A stretch of DNA of 35,873 bases. It comes from Sphaerochaeta sp. (GTDB lineage: Bacteria > Spirochaetota > Spirochaetia > Sphaerochaetales > Sphaerochaetaceae). Of this stretch, positions 8,550 through 19,151 are shown one piece after another. The translations under genes were made by a program, and so were the position numbers. Below the pieces are notes generated by a model. That model made no database searches and had not been told where the DNA came from. It saw only the letters and a list, made by a program, of their open reading frames with translations. Each line of letters starts with the position of its first letter. The stretch's first letter is position 1. The DNA is taken from assembly GCA_004294855.1 (NCBI GenBank), contig SHOI01000011.1, positions 1 through 35,873 of the forward strand, in the 5' to 3' direction.

Positions 8550-9663
8550 GCTCCAAGAATACCATATCTTCCGGTCGGAAGATCACCCCTTTGTGCGAGT
8601 TGCCCAAAATGGCGGTAAACTCCGACGAGTCATGACCGGCGACCTGCCTCAGATCGGTGGAAGAAAACGAGGACACCGCCCTTGCGAAAGGAGAACCATC
8701 GGGCGTCCGCACTTCAATGATCGCCCCTTCAGCGAAGGTGCCGTCCACCTTCACCACCCCCTTGGGCAGCAGACTTTTCTTTCTCAACAGAGCGTTCTTC
8801 GCTCCCTCGTCGATCACGATCGCCCCCTGAAAGGAGTTGTTCAGGATCCATCGCTGGCGTTGGCTGAGCGCTTTCGCCGGGTGGATGTACGTTCCCAATT
8901 GTTCACCATCCAGAATCCGCACCATGATATCGGATTCATATCCGCTGGCGATGATCGTCCCGCACCCGGCGAACGAAGCGATCTTCGCCGCAAGGAGCTT
9001 GGTTTTCATCCCGCCGGTGGCGTACGTCGAACCGGCACCGGAAGCATAGGAGAGGATCGTCGAATCAAGGGTGTCGATCTCGCTCAACAGGTTCGCCTCG
9101 GGATCCTTTTTGGGATCCGCATCATAGAGGCCGTCGATGTCGGTGAGAATGATCAGCAGCTCGGCGTCGATTTTGCTCGCGATGAATGCGCTCATTCGAT
9201 CGTTGTCCCCGAACGCGGAGCCGAGCGAATCGATGGAAACGACGTCATTCTCATTGAAGATGGGAACCACCCCCAATTCCAGAAGGGTCGAAACGCTGTT
9301 GCGGAGGTTCACGTATGTGCGCCGATTGTTTACATCCAGGCGGGTAAGGAGGATCTGCGAGCAGATCAGATTGTGGGCTTTGAATGCTCGCCGGTAAGAG
9401 CTCATCAGCAATGGGTTCCCGATCGAGGCGCACGCCTGACGGAGGGCGGTCTGTTTCACCGGTCCTTTCAAGCGAAGCTCCTTCGCCCCCATCCCGATCG
9501 CGCCGGAGGAGACAAGCAGCACCTGATACCCCTTCTCCATCAATGCGGCGATCTGGGCGGCGATCGTATCGATATACGCCTCGTCGATCCCCGCCTTCGT
9601 GGAGAGCAGATTCGTACCGACTTTTACGACGACTCGTTTGACTTGAGGAAGGTCGCGCTTCAC
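8539..9663 (-). CDS. proB: Glutamate 5-kinase with PUA domain
   Basis: Phosphorylates glutamate in the first committed step of proline synthesis. It has 374 aa: an amino-acid kinase domain (about residues 1-260) with VVVKVGTNLL, VSSGAIGMG, FNENDVVS and FGDNDRMSA, then a C-terminal PUA domain (about 275-370), as in E. coli ProB. The start is GTG at 9663, chosen because AAGGAGG lies six bases upstream and the codon overlaps the proA stop as GTGA. Gene order proA then proB is the reverse of the common proBA order. Feedback inhibition by proline is known for the family and is not visible in the sequence. Confidence 0.95.
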   Translation of the reverse strand: MKRDLPQVKRVVVKVGTNLLSTKAGIDEAYIDTIAAQIAALMEKGYQVLLVSSGAIGMGAKELRLKGPVKQTALRQACASIGNPLLMSSYRRAFKAHNLICSQILLTRLDVNNRRTYVNLRNSVSTLLELGVVPIFNENDVVSIDSLGSAFGDNDRMSAFIASKIDAELLIILTDIDGLYDADPKKDPEANLLSEIDTLDSTILSYASGAGSTYATGGMKTKLLAAKIASFAGCGTIIASGYESDIMVRILDGEQLGTYIHPAKALSQRQRWILNNSFQGAIVIDEGAKNALLRKKSLLPKGVVKVDGTFAEGAIIEVRTPDGSPFARAVSSFSSTDLRQVAGHDSSEFTAILGNSHKGVIFRPEDMVFLEHDD

Positions 9664-10988
9664 ACCGATCCTCCTTGCACCAGGGAAGGAGCATCGACGG
9701 AAAGATTCTTGTGGAGGTATCGTTTTGCATCCTTGCCGCTGTAGGCAGCCACGATCTGACCCGAACCGGCAAGGAGGAACTTCGTGCTCATCAGCCCATC
9801 CAAGCCGACCGGGCCGCGGGCGTGGATCTTCGTTGTGGAGATTCCCACCTCCGCCCCGAAGCCGAACCGGAACCCGTCGGCGAAGCGGGTCGAACAGTTC
9901 GCAAACACGTCCGCCGAATCGACTTCGGTGAAAAATCTCCTGACCGCCTCGGGATTCTCGCTGACGATCGCATCGGTGTGGTGGGACCCATATGTTTCGA
10001 TATGCCCGATCGCCTCTTCCAAGGAATCGACAACCCGGATATTCAGCTCCAATGAAAGGTATTCGTTGAAATAATCGCCTTCTTCAAGCGGGATGCACTC
10101 AATCGCCGCTTGCGTCCGCTCATCACCGTGAATCGTAACGTTTGCTTCCTTGAGCGCCTTGCCGACCTCCGGCAGGAACTCATCGACAAGCGAAGCATGA
10201 ACCAGCAGGGTTTCAATTGCGTTGCACGCCGCCGGATATTGCGTTTTTGCATCGATGATGACGGGAAGCGCCTTCTTCAGATCCGCCTGCTCGTCGATGT
10301 AGAGGTGGCAGATCCCGTCGCTGTGGCCGAGGACGGGAATCGAGGTGTTTTCCATCACGTAGGTGACGAACGCATTGGATCCGCGGGGGATGAGCAGATC
10401 GATCTCATCGTTCATCTTCAGCATCTCTTTGACGTCGCCGTGGCTTTCAAGCAGGGTGACATAGCCATCCCCGAGGGAGGATCCCCGGCTGCTTTGTTTG
10501 ATCGACTCCACCAGAGCGAGGTTGGTTCGTTTCGCTTCGCTGCCGCCCTTGAGGATGATCGCGTTCCCGCTTTTGATGCACAGACCGACGATCTGGACCA
10601 GCGCATCGGGCCGCGACTCGAAGATCATTCCGATCACTCCGATCGGAACGGAGATCTGCTCCAGGATCAGTCCGTCATCCAGCAGACACCGTTGGAGAAC
10701 CTTGCCGACCGGGTCGGCCAAAGCGGCTACCTGCTCAAGGCCGAGGACGACCTCGTTGAGCTTCTGTTCGTCAAAGACCAGACGTTTGATCAAGGCGGCG
10801 CCGATCTGTTGCTCCTTCGCTTCAGCGACATCCTGCTCGTTGGCTTTTCGGATCGTCGGCCAATCCCGCCTCAACCCTGCGGCTACCTTCCCGAGCAGAT
10901 CGATCCGCTCTTCGTTCGTGCTTACGCCGAGGACTCGGGAACTTTCTTTCAGCGCCTTGATCCGCGCCTTCACGCTGTGACTCATCAT
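9660..10988 (-). CDS. proA: Gamma-glutamyl phosphate reductase
   Basis: NADPH-dependent reductase of the aldehyde-dehydrogenase superfamily that converts glutamyl phosphate to the semialdehyde. The 442-aa protein shows GVIGMIFESRPDALVQI, LKGGSEAKRTN (cofactor region) and the catalytic-cysteine segment TQYPAACNAIETLLVH. The C-terminal FGFGAEVGISTTKIHARGPV is a strong ProA signature. It starts MMSH with AAGGAG seven bases before the first ATG. It is first gene of proA-proB-GT-amidase, 72 bp downstream of selD on the same strand. No terminator was seen between selD and proA, so some read-through is possible. Confidence 0.96.
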   Translation of the reverse strand: MMSHSVKARIKALKESSRVLGVSTNEERIDLLGKVAAGLRRDWPTIRKANEQDVAEAKEQQIGAALIKRLVFDEQKLNEVVLGLEQVAALADPVGKVLQRCLLDDGLILEQISVPIGVIGMIFESRPDALVQIVGLCIKSGNAIILKGGSEAKRTNLALVESIKQSSRGSSLGDGYVTLLESHGDVKEMLKMNDEIDLLIPRGSNAFVTYVMENTSIPVLGHSDGICHLYIDEQADLKKALPVIIDAKTQYPAACNAIETLLVHASLVDEFLPEVGKALKEANVTIHGDERTQAAIECIPLEEGDYFNEYLSLELNIRVVDSLEEAIGHIETYGSHHTDAIVSENPEAVRRFFTEVDSADVFANCSTRFADGFRFGFGAEVGISTTKIHARGPVGLDGLMSTKFLLAGSGQIVAAYSGKDAKRYLHKNLSVDAPSLVQGGSV

Positions 10989-11006
10989 ACTCGTGCTCCT
11001 TACGCT

Positions 11007-11036
11007 AGATTACCCGGAAGGAGCCATCGGTATCAA
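11007..11036 (-). promoter_or_regulatory. Possible proA promoter (weak)
   Basis: Reverse strand: -35 TTGATA (11031-11036), an 18-bp spacer, and a poor -10 TAATCT (11007-11012). The -35 is good but the -10 matches consensus at only three positions. It is listed because the selD-proA gap is otherwise empty. Confidence 0.25.
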
Positions 11037-11060
11037 GGCAGCCTGCGTTGTTTTCCCCTT

Positions 11061-12097
<1,037 letters not shown>

Positions 12098-12101
<4 letters not shown>

Positions 12102-13684
12102 GAAATCCTCCGAAATGCTTTTGCCCGCATCCCGTCGATGACCTCCAATACCGATCCACCGAGGGCCCGGGCCTTGTCACTGATCGTCTCGCAGTATGAT
12201 GCGATGCCGCGCGGGTCTATATCCGCCACCTTGAAGTTCGTTGGAACGACGATTCCGTCGTGCAGCATCCCCCGGACCACCCCGTCGATCGGAGCGATGA
12301 TCTCATCCGTTCCGACCGCTGCGATCACGTCGCCCTGTTTGACCAAGTCACCGATCTTCTTATGGCCGACAAACGTGCCTGCGCTCGCAGAATGCAGAAC
12401 TCGTTCCTCAGCAAAGCCGCCGATCTTCCCCGGAATTCCGGTATTCGGTTCGGCGAATCCCCGACTGATGACCTTCCCGAGGTCATGCCCCCGCTTCGTT
12501 TCGATCACGTAATCGCAATCGACCCCCGCTTCAAAGCCGGGTCCGAGGGCGATGACCAGCGGCGCCATCCCTTTGTGAGTTCCCAGGTTCTTCTTGGCGA
12601 TGATCGCATCGACGACCGCGAAGGGTCGAAGACGTTCGATCATCGAAGCGCTCGGGTCGACCATCAGTGCGACGATCCCCTGATCGAGCAGCGTCTTCGC
12701 CTCCTGGTCGCTCTCGGCCCTTCGGCAGACTACCGTTTCAAGCGCCACTTCCCCGGTGTACACCGCTTCGCTGAAGGCGACGGTTCGGCGGATCGTCGTC
12801 GGCTGCTCGATTTCAAGGGCGCATACCCGGTATCCCGCCTTGGCAAGCCGGACGATCACGCCGGTGGCCAGATCCCCCGCCCCGCGGACCACGACGAGGT
12901 TTTCCGCTTTCCTGCTGAGACTCTGGCCGGATCGGTCATGGAGCACCATCATCACCTCGGCCATCACGGCGATCGCGATCTCATGAGGGGTCTCGGATCC
13001 GATATCCAGACCGACCGGGCTGTAGAAATGGTCCAAGCGTTCGATGGAAATGTTTCGCTCACCCTCCAGGGCTCTTCGATAGGTGTTCACTTTGGTCCGG
13101 GAACCCAGCATTCCGATGTAGGCGGCGTCGCTGGTGATGACCGCTTCCAATACGGATTTATCCAGGCCGTGGGTCGCTATGACGATGGCGCAATCCCGAT
13201 CGATCTCAAGGCTCTTCATCGCCTCCTCGACCGTCTCCCCCACATGGAACGCCCCGGCATCGGGAAAGCGTTCGCCGGTCGCATACTCCGCCCGGGTTTC
13301 GATCACTTCGATCCTGAACCCGCATCCCGCTCCGAGGCGGGCGATCTGTTCATTCACATGCCCCCCGCCAAACAACAGCAGGCGGCGCTTGCTTGCAATC
13401 ACGTCGACGAAAAACTCAAGCGTTCCACCGCAGGCATGACCGTCGGTGACGGCCAGCGAGACATCCACATGGGTGCTTTTTCCTTCAGCGATCGCGGCGA
13501 CCGCTTCCTTGGTCACGGTGAACTCGGCGATCCCCCCGCCGACGGTTCCGATCGTACTCCCATCTTTTTTGACGATCATGTGGGCGTTGCTCCGCGGTGT
13601 GGAGCCGACGCTTTTGGTGATCGACACGAAGGCGAACGGGATATTCCGATCCTGCAGAGCAGCTGCTTGTTCAAATATGTTCAT
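12098..13684 (-). CDS. XdhC-YqeB fusion, Mo-hydroxylase maturation protein
   Basis: A 528-aa fusion of two normally separate maturation factors. Residues 1 to about 255 are XdhC/CoxI: N-terminal SVGSTPR and DGTVGGGI-like (STIGTVGGGIAEF) segments, HACGGTLEFF around Cys85, then a Rossmann-like part with FGGGHV (105-110) and IGMLGSR. In that family the protein binds molybdenum cofactor and helps sulfuration or insertion. Residues about 263-528 are YqeB (EF2563 family), starting VVVRGAGDLATG and containing IAKKNLGTHKGMAPLVIALG. YqeB is a marker of selenium-dependent molybdenum hydroxylases. Four-bp ATGA-type overlaps join it to yqeC upstream and selD downstream. The fusion is intact, with no frameshift at the junction. 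Confidence 0.92.
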
Positions 13685-14397
13685 ACTTCACCTCGACAGG
13701 TCCCGGCAAGGACTGCTGTAATTCGTTTTTTGGTTCGACCCAGACGAAGGGCTTCGGCGACGACCTCGTCACGTGCGGCATCGCTTTGATTATAGACCAG
13801 GATGACCGGATGTGCCGAGGTTCCTTTCAGAATCCCGTCGGGATGGTCAAGCAGGACATCAAGCGTATCGAGGGTGATCCACGCTTCCTTCGAGCCTGTG
13901 GCAGCGCGATATTCCCCCACGCGATGGAAGGTCTCCTCGTCCAGCCGCTTCCCGATTCCGCTCAGTCCGACGACGGCGATGACGCAATCGACCCATGGAG
14001 GAATTACCGGTTCTCCCTCATTGTGAAATTTGAACGGTCTTCTCCGCGCCCCGTCCGCTTCGATGAGCGTATATCCCGCCAGCTTGCTCGTCTTTTCGAG
14101 CAGATCGGGATCCACGCTCCCGAGCTTGTCCGAATCGGGTGCCGCCCAGAGCACCCGACGACCGGGCCCCACCTTCGGCGGATTGTTCGGATCGATTGCG
14201 ATCTCATCGAACGGGTACTCCATATCGCGCGGCGAAGCCAGATGGGTCGTCGTTGTGATGAGTACCCCCTCTTCCTTGAATTGGTCCGCCAAACCGATGA
14301 TGATGCTTGTCTTCCCGCCGCTTCCGGTGACGGCGATTCGTCTGGCGGAAAGCGATTCAATGAGGGTTCCGAGTTCATCAAAGAGGGAAAGAGCCAT
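13681..14397 (-). CDS. yqeC: YqeC, Se-dependent Mo-hydroxylase accessory protein
   Basis: A 238-aa protein of the YqeC family, found with SelD and YqeB in organisms that have selenium-dependent molybdenum hydroxylases; its exact biochemical role is not established. A P-loop is visible near the N-terminus, IAVTGSGGKTS, followed by ITTTTHLASP and LIEADGARRRPFK, the two most conserved YqeC blocks. GLSGIGKRL and VYNQSD further resemble a nucleotide-binding fold. It is the first gene of the operon. The ATG at 14397 has no ribosome-binding site, but a near-ideal promoter ends seven bases before it, so the operon mRNA is probably leaderless. It is divergent from the ABC importer genes. Confidence 0.93.
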   Translation of the reverse strand: MALSLFDELGTLIESLSARRIAVTGSGGKTSIIIGLADQFKEEGVLITTTTHLASPRDMEYPFDEIAIDPNNPPKVGPGRRVLWAAPDSDKLGSVDPDLLEKTSKLAGYTLIEADGARRRPFKFHNEGEPVIPPWVDCVIAVVGLSGIGKRLDEETFHRVGEYRAATGSKEAWITLDTLDVLLDHPDGILKGTSAHPVILVYNQSDAARDEVVAEALRLGRTKKRITAVLAGTCRGEV

Positions 14398-14404
14398 ACA
14401 CCCA

Positions 14405-14433
14405 AGTCTAATCGCCTGCCATTATACAGTCAA
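14405..14433 (-). promoter_or_regulatory. Predicted yqeC operon promoter, leaderless
   Basis: Reverse strand: -35 TTGACT (14428-14433), an exact 17-bp spacer, and -10 TAGACT (14405-14410). Seven bases separate the -10 from the yqeC ATG, so transcription should start at or one base before it. A second perfect TATAAT lies inside the spacer but has no matched -35. Confidence 0.6.
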
Positions 14434-14455
14434 TTATAAAATGGGATAATCCGTT

Positions 14456-14471
14456 TGTATTTTTGAATACA
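14456..14471. repeat. Inverted repeat TGTATT-N4-AATACA, candidate operator
   Basis: A perfect 6-bp inverted repeat with a 4-bp centre in the 108-bp divergent gap between yqeC and the ABC importer. A CATAAT (14470-14475) overlapping its right arm is a possible -10 for the importer, which would put the repeat between -35 and -10, a repressor-type location. A near copy, TGTATT-N2-AATACA, occurs at 19234-19247. Confidence 0.4.
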
Positions 14472-14505
14472 TAATGATACGCTGGCAGAATACCGAGGAG
14501 GAACC

Positions 14506-15603
14506 ATGAAACGTCTATTGCTTATCGCAACCGGCCTGTTGCTGGCCGCAGCCCTCATTGCACTGCCTGCAAGCGAAGCGGCACCGAAGACTCTTTCCTA
14601 CAGCGCCACCGATGCAAGCGGGAGGACCATCACCCTCGACGGCAAACCGGAAAAGGTTCTTGTCGCCGCAAAAGCCGCCCTCATGCCGGCCCATGCGCTC
14701 TTTTTGTTCCCGGAAGCGCAGGAGATGGAGATCAGCCTCTCCAAGACCGATCAGGGGCTCGGGGATTTCTTTCCCCTCGTCTGGCCGCACATCAATCCCG
14801 GCGGAAGGCTCGACCAGAACGCAAGCGTCGAGGAGCTGATCACGAAGCAAAGCGATCTCATCCTGTTGAAAGCGACCCACTATGAAAGCATGGGGAAAAA
14901 GCTCGATCAGGTCGGAGTCAAGAACTTCACGATGAGCCTGGAGACCTGGGATGAATGGCAGGCCGAACTGATCCAGCTCGGAAAACTGCTGGGTTCGGAA
15001 GAGCGCGCCCGACACGTCCTTGACGTATATGAAAAACGTATCGCTGCACTTAAACAGCGGGTTGCCGGCTTGCCGGATGACCAAAAGCCCGACGTCCTTC
15101 TTCTCCAGGGAGCTCGGAGCGACAATGCCTATTCCTTTAAAATCGCTCCCGATTCGTGGCTCCAGACCTGGGTCGTCGAATTGGTCGGAGGAAACCCGGT
15201 CTGGAAGGGATCCAACAAAGCGGCAAGCGGCTGGTCGGTGGTGACCTTCGAGCAGATCGCAGCATGGGATCCCGATCTCATTGTTACCATCAGCTACAAC
15301 ACCCCCGCTTCCATATATCAGGATGCGATCCTTGACTCGCCGGTGTGGAAGAAGCTCGCCGCGGTACGAACCGGCAAGGTGTATGCAAGCCCCTCCGATC
15401 TGATGAACTACATTCAACCGGTGGCATCGTGGATCCTCGGCGCCCAATGGCTGGCAAAGACGATCCATCCTGAGCTCTTTTCCGATCTGGACATGGATGC
15501 CGAAATCCGCAGCTTCTACACGGATTTCTACGGGATCACCGACATGACGCTGCTCGACGAATTCGTTTCGCGCTTTGAAAAGTCGGTGGTGAACAATCGA
15601 TGA
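14506..15603 (+). CDS. ABC importer solute-binding protein (FepB/MolA-like)
   Basis: A 365-aa periplasmic-binding protein of the helical-backbone class (PF01497-type) used for siderophore iron, haem, cobalamin or molybdate/tungstate import. The signal peptide is MKRLLLIATGLLLAAALIAL, ending PASEA before residue 26, with no lipobox cysteine; this implies a soluble periplasmic protein in a diderm cell. AGGAGG lies four bases before the ATG. Motifs shared with the class include ASVEELITKQSDLILL and FEQIAAWDPDLIVTI. The substrate cannot be read from sequence. Its divergence from the molybdenum-hydroxylase maturation operon makes molybdate or tungstate (Haemophilus MolA type) attractive, but iron-siderophore remains equally allowed by homology. 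Confidence 0.85.
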   Translation: MKRLLLIATGLLLAAALIALPASEAAPKTLSYSATDASGRTITLDGKPEKVLVAAKAALMPAHALFLFPEAQEMEISLSKTDQGLGDFFPLVWPHINPGGRLDQNASVEELITKQSDLILLKATHYESMGKKLDQVGVKNFTMSLETWDEWQAELIQLGKLLGSEERARHVLDVYEKRIAALKQRVAGLPDDQKPDVLLLQGARSDNAYSFKIAPDSWLQTWVVELVGGNPVWKGSNKAASGWSVVTFEQIAAWDPDLIVTISYNTPASIYQDAILDSPVWKKLAAVRTGKVYASPSDLMNYIQPVASWILGAQWLAKTIHPELFSDLDMDAEIRSFYTDFYGITDMTLLDEFVSRFEKSVVNNR

Positions 15604-16610
15604 GCGAGTACGAAAAGCAAAAACGCCAAAAGATGATCACGCTCACGGTTCTCCTCGCCTTGAGCGTGCTCTTTGGCATCCTCTCGTTGTTTCTCGGCCG
15701 GTATCCGAAAGCGGGGTTTACTTCGCCCGTTCTGTTTTATACCGATTCAGTCGCCCGGACGATTCTTACCAAAATCCGGCTTCCTCGGGTCGTCTTGGCG
15801 CTCGCTTCCGGAGCGATGCTCGGGGCAAGCGGCTTCACCTTTCAATTGCTCTTCTCCAACCCGCTCGTTGAGTCTGGCTTCCTCGGAGTAAGCCAGGGAG
15901 CAGCGTTCGGAGCGGCCCTGATGATCATCTTCGCCGGCGCATCTTCGCTCTCCATCCAGCTTTCAGCGATGTTCTTCGGACTCCTGGGATTGGTATTTTC
16001 CTATTATCTTTCCACTCGATTTCGTTTTGGAGGACCATTGTTGCGCCTCGTCTTGGCGGGGATCGCCGTCTCGGCCTTCTTCTCCAGCGGCTTGGGGGTG
16101 ATCAAGCTTGTAGCCGAACCGACGAAGGATCTTCAGGACATCACCTTTTGGATGATGGGTGGACTCTGGAACGCTTCCTGGGGTTCTATCATTCCGACTT
16201 TGGTCGTAATAGCGATCGCGTTGACGATCCTCCATATGAATCGTTTCACCCTCAATCTTCTTTCAATCAATGAAAAAACTTCTTTTTCCCTGGGTCTCAA
16301 TCCAAAACGTCAGCGAGTCATCCTGCTCGTCGTCGCCACGGTGGGAACAACGTTCACAATCAGCGTGACCGGCCTCATCGGATGGGTCGGGCTGATCACC
16401 CCTCATATCGCCCGAAAGACCTTCGGCAGCGAAGCGACCCACGCCCTTCCCGCCTCGATGGTCATGGGTGCCTTCTTCCTGCTTTTATGTGATTCGTTCG
16501 GAAGAACGATTCTTCCGACGGAAATACCCATCGGGTTATTGACCAGTCTCTTCGGCGCGTTGATCTTCGTCCTCATCCTTTCCGGCAAAAGCCAGGAGGG
16601 CAAGGCATGA
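15600..16610 (+). CDS. ABC importer permease, FecCD family
   Basis: A 336-aa inner-membrane permease with about ten hydrophobic segments. It carries the FecCD/BtuC hallmarks LPRVVLALASGAMLGASGF, NPLVESGFLGVSQGAAFGA, and VTGLIGWVGLITPHIAR near the C-terminal half, which contains the loop that contacts the ATPase. ATGA overlaps with both neighbours indicate tight co-translation. It would act as a homodimer with the downstream ATPase. The family serves siderophore, haem, B12 and, in the MolB branch, molybdate or tungstate import. Confidence 0.92.
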   Translation: MSEYEKQKRQKMITLTVLLALSVLFGILSLFLGRYPKAGFTSPVLFYTDSVARTILTKIRLPRVVLALASGAMLGASGFTFQLLFSNPLVESGFLGVSQGAAFGAALMIIFAGASSLSIQLSAMFFGLLGLVFSYYLSTRFRFGGPLLRLVLAGIAVSAFFSSGLGVIKLVAEPTKDLQDITFWMMGGLWNASWGSIIPTLVVIAIALTILHMNRFTLNLLSINEKTSFSLGLNPKRQRVILLVVATVGTTFTISVTGLIGWVGLITPHIARKTFGSEATHALPASMVMGAFFLLLCDSFGRTILPTEIPIGLLTSLFGALIFVLILSGKSQEGKA

Positions 16611-17362
16611 TGTTCCTGTCGATAGAAAAACTCTCCTATCAATACCCCAATGGAATCAATGCGCTTCAATCCGTTACGCTTTCAATTGACAAAGGCTCCT
16701 CAGTAGCGATCCTCGGATCCAACGGGGCGGGAAAATCAACGTTGCTCGATATACTTTTAGGATACAAACCGAGCACTTCGGTTTCTCTTTATGGCAAACC
16801 GCTTTCGACGTATGGCCGGAAGGAGCTCGGTCGGCTCATCGCTCTTGTCCCCCAAAAGGAGCAGTTCTCTTTCGCCTACACCCTCCTCGATTACACCCTC
16901 TTCGGTCGGGCTCCATACCTTTCCCCGATGGGCATCCCCACGAGCAGCGATAACCTGATCGCCTATGAAGCGTTGGCGAAAGTCGGCCTCGGCGGCTTTG
17001 AAAACCGGAGCATCACCGCTCTTTCCGGAGGAGAGCAGCAGCTCCTCATCATCGCCCGGGCGATCGCCCAGGAATCGGAGATCCTGCTGCTCGACGAACC
17101 GACCTCCAGCCTGGATCCGGCGAATCGGAAACGGATTCTCACCCTGCTCAAACAGCTCCACTCCGAGGGGAAAACACTCATCTTCACGACCCATGACGCA
17201 AACTTTGCGTATGAGCTATCAAGCGATATCGCTTTGCTGAAAGGCGGCACGTTGCTCGGCTACGGCAAGAAAGAAGACGTGGTCAAAAGCGAACTTCTGA
17301 CCACGTTGTACGATACGCAACTAACCGTAACCGAGATCGACGGTCGGACCATCATCTATTGA
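16607..17362 (+). CDS. ABC importer ATP-binding protein
   Basis: A 251-aa ATPase for the preceding permease. Walker A is GSNGAGKST (about residues 35-43), the Q-loop is VPQKEQFSF, the ABC signature is LSGGEQQ, Walker B is ILLLDEPTSSLD, and the switch histidine is in FTTHD. This is a FepC/BtuD-type protein without additional domains. The start is ATG at 16607, overlapping the permease stop; one codon later is a second ATG. The stop overlaps the convergent adenine deaminase gene by 7 bp, and no terminator is visible between them. Confidence 0.93.
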   Translation: MMFLSIEKLSYQYPNGINALQSVTLSIDKGSSVAILGSNGAGKSTLLDILLGYKPSTSVSLYGKPLSTYGRKELGRLIALVPQKEQFSFAYTLLDYTLFGRAPYLSPMGIPTSSDNLIAYEALAKVGLGGFENRSITALSGGEQQLLIIARAIAQESEILLLDEPTSSLDPANRKRILTLLKQLHSEGKTLIFTTHDANFAYELSSDIALLKGGTLLGYGKKEDVVKSELLTTLYDTQLTVTEIDGRTIIY

Positions 17363-19098
17363 TCCAGCTCCAAATCGACGAAGCTGAACGTTCCGACGTC
17401 AAAGAGGCCCATGTCGGTCAGCTTATACGTCGGAATAACCGGCAGCGCCATGAAGCTCAGCGTGGTGAACGCATCGATGCCGGGTTTCACCGAGAGCTTT
17501 TCAATCGCCATGTCGTGGAGGTGTTGCAGCTTCTCTGCGACCACCTCGCCCTTCTCATAGCTGATGAGGCCGGCTACCGGCATCTCCAGAGTGGAAAGCG
17601 CCTTTCCGTTTTGAATGACGGTCATTCCGCCGCCCGTTTCGATCAAGTGTTCGACGGCTTTGGCCATATCCGCATCGTTGTCGCCGGCGACGATGAGGTT
17701 ATGCGAATCATGTCCGACCGTTGAAGCAATCGCTCCTTTGCGCAGTCCGAATCCGCGGATTAATCCGACTCCGACCGTTCCCAGTCCCTTGTGCCGCTCG
17801 ATGACCGCAAGCTTGACCACATCCTGGTTGGGATCGTGGACCCACACACCCTTCTCCAGCTTGACGAACGCCTCGCCCTGTTCCGTTACCACTCCGCCCG
17901 GGACGATGTCGATGACCCGCACCCGGTTGTGCTTCAACCGAAGATCAAGACGCTCAACGGAAAAATCTTTGATGTTCATCTTCGATGCAACGCGCTGATC
18001 CTTCTTCGCTTTTGATGGCTTGAGCATCTTTCCTTCCTGAGCGACAAGAACTCCACCCACATATACTTGGTGCATCTTGAATTCAACAAGATCATCAGCA
18101 AGGCAGAAGTCCGCCCGTCTTCCGGGGGCGATCGCCCCGCGATCGGTCAGATTGTAGCACTCGCCGGAGTTGATCGTCGCCATGCAGATCGCTTCAATCG
18201 GGTCGAGACCTTCATGAACGGCGATGCGGAGATTGTTGTTGATATGGCCTTCTTCAAGGATGCTGACCGGCTGTCGATCATCGGTGCAGAAACAGCAGCG
18301 GCGGCTGTTCTTCGAATCGACTCCTCCCAGCAGCCCGATGACGTTGTTGCACGCCGAGCCTTCCCGAAGGTGCACGTACATCCCTCTTCGGACCCGATCT
18401 CTCAATTCAGCGGGAGTTTCACATTCATGGTCCGTTTTGATTCCGCTTGCGCTGTACGCATCCAAATCCGCGTCATAGACCGCCGGACTGTGTCCGTCGA
18501 TGACTTTTTCCGCTTCTTTTGCAACCATGATCTTGTCGATCACCAGATCTTTTCCTGCGATCACTCCGGGATAATCCATCATCTCACCAAGTCCGACAAT
18601 GCGCTCATGGTCCATGACGCTTCTGATGTCTTCAGCGGTGATTACCGCCCCGGCGTGTTCAAAACTCACCGCGGGGACACAGGAGGGAACGACAAAAAAC
18701 ATCTGCAACGCGCTCTCTTTGCTCGCTTCAAGCATATAGTGCAATCCGTCAAGCCCGGCAACATTGCAGATTTCATGCGGGTCGGCGATCACCGTGGTCG
18801 TTCCGTGAGGAACGACGAGATTGGAAAACTCCTCAGGGGTGGTATGACTCGATTCGATGTGGACATGGCTGTCGATCAGCCCCGGGATGAGAAAGCGGCC
18901 TCCCCCATCGACGATCTTCTTCGCTTTCCCCTTACCGGGAGGTGCGAAGCCGGCGATATGGCCCTCGCTGATTATGAGGTCTGCTTCAAACCATTCTTTA
19001 TTGAATACATCGAGAATATGTGCGTTTGTGATGCACAGATCCGCGCTCTTTCTCCGCGCACTGGCAGCAATGAGGTTTTGCAACTTCTTTTTATCCAT
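17356..19098 (-). CDS. ade: Adenine deaminase
   Basis: Converts adenine to hypoxanthine and ammonia, feeding the purine degradation genes on either side. A 580-aa amidohydrolase-fold enzyme with metal ligands in GLIDSHVHIESSHTTP, the ADPHEICNVAG block, FCTDDRQP, and the C-terminal VGHDSHNLIVAG typical of Ade (adenine deaminase 2-type). The start at 19098 (MDKKKLQ) is chosen because AAGGAGG lies five bases upstream; the in-frame ATG at 19113 is part of that ribosome-binding region. It diverges from the purine permease across a 366-bp gap. Mn or Fe dependence is known for the family. Confidence 0.96.
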   Translation of the reverse strand: MDKKKLQNLIAASARRKSADLCITNAHILDVFNKEWFEADLIISEGHIAGFAPPGKGKAKKIVDGGGRFLIPGLIDSHVHIESSHTTPEEFSNLVVPHGTTTVIADPHEICNVAGLDGLHYMLEASKESALQMFFVVPSCVPAVSFEHAGAVITAEDIRSVMDHERIVGLGEMMDYPGVIAGKDLVIDKIMVAKEAEKVIDGHSPAVYDADLDAYSASGIKTDHECETPAELRDRVRRGMYVHLREGSACNNVIGLLGGVDSKNSRRCCFCTDDRQPVSILEEGHINNNLRIAVHEGLDPIEAICMATINSGECYNLTDRGAIAPGRRADFCLADDLVEFKMHQVYVGGVLVAQEGKMLKPSKAKKDQRVASKMNIKDFSVERLDLRLKHNRVRVIDIVPGGVVTEQGEAFVKLEKGVWVHDPNQDVVKLAVIERHKGLGTVGVGLIRGFGLRKGAIASTVGHDSHNLIVAGDNDADMAKAVEHLIETGGGMTVIQNGKALSTLEMPVAGLISYEKGEVVAEKLQHLHDMAIEKLSVKPGIDAFTTLSFMALPVIPTYKLTDMGLFDVGTFSFVDLELDQ

Positions 19099-19123
19099 CG
19101 GAACCTCCTTCATGGTTCCTTAC

Positions 19124-19151
19124 AGTGTACCACGTCGCCGGTCATCTTCAA
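19124..19151 (-). promoter_or_regulatory. Predicted ade promoter
   Basis: Reverse strand: -35 TTGAAG (19146-19151), a 16-bp spacer, and -10 TACACT (19124-19129). The implied start is near 19117, giving a leader of about 19 nt that contains AAGGAGG. The -10 is a partial match. Confidence 0.4.
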
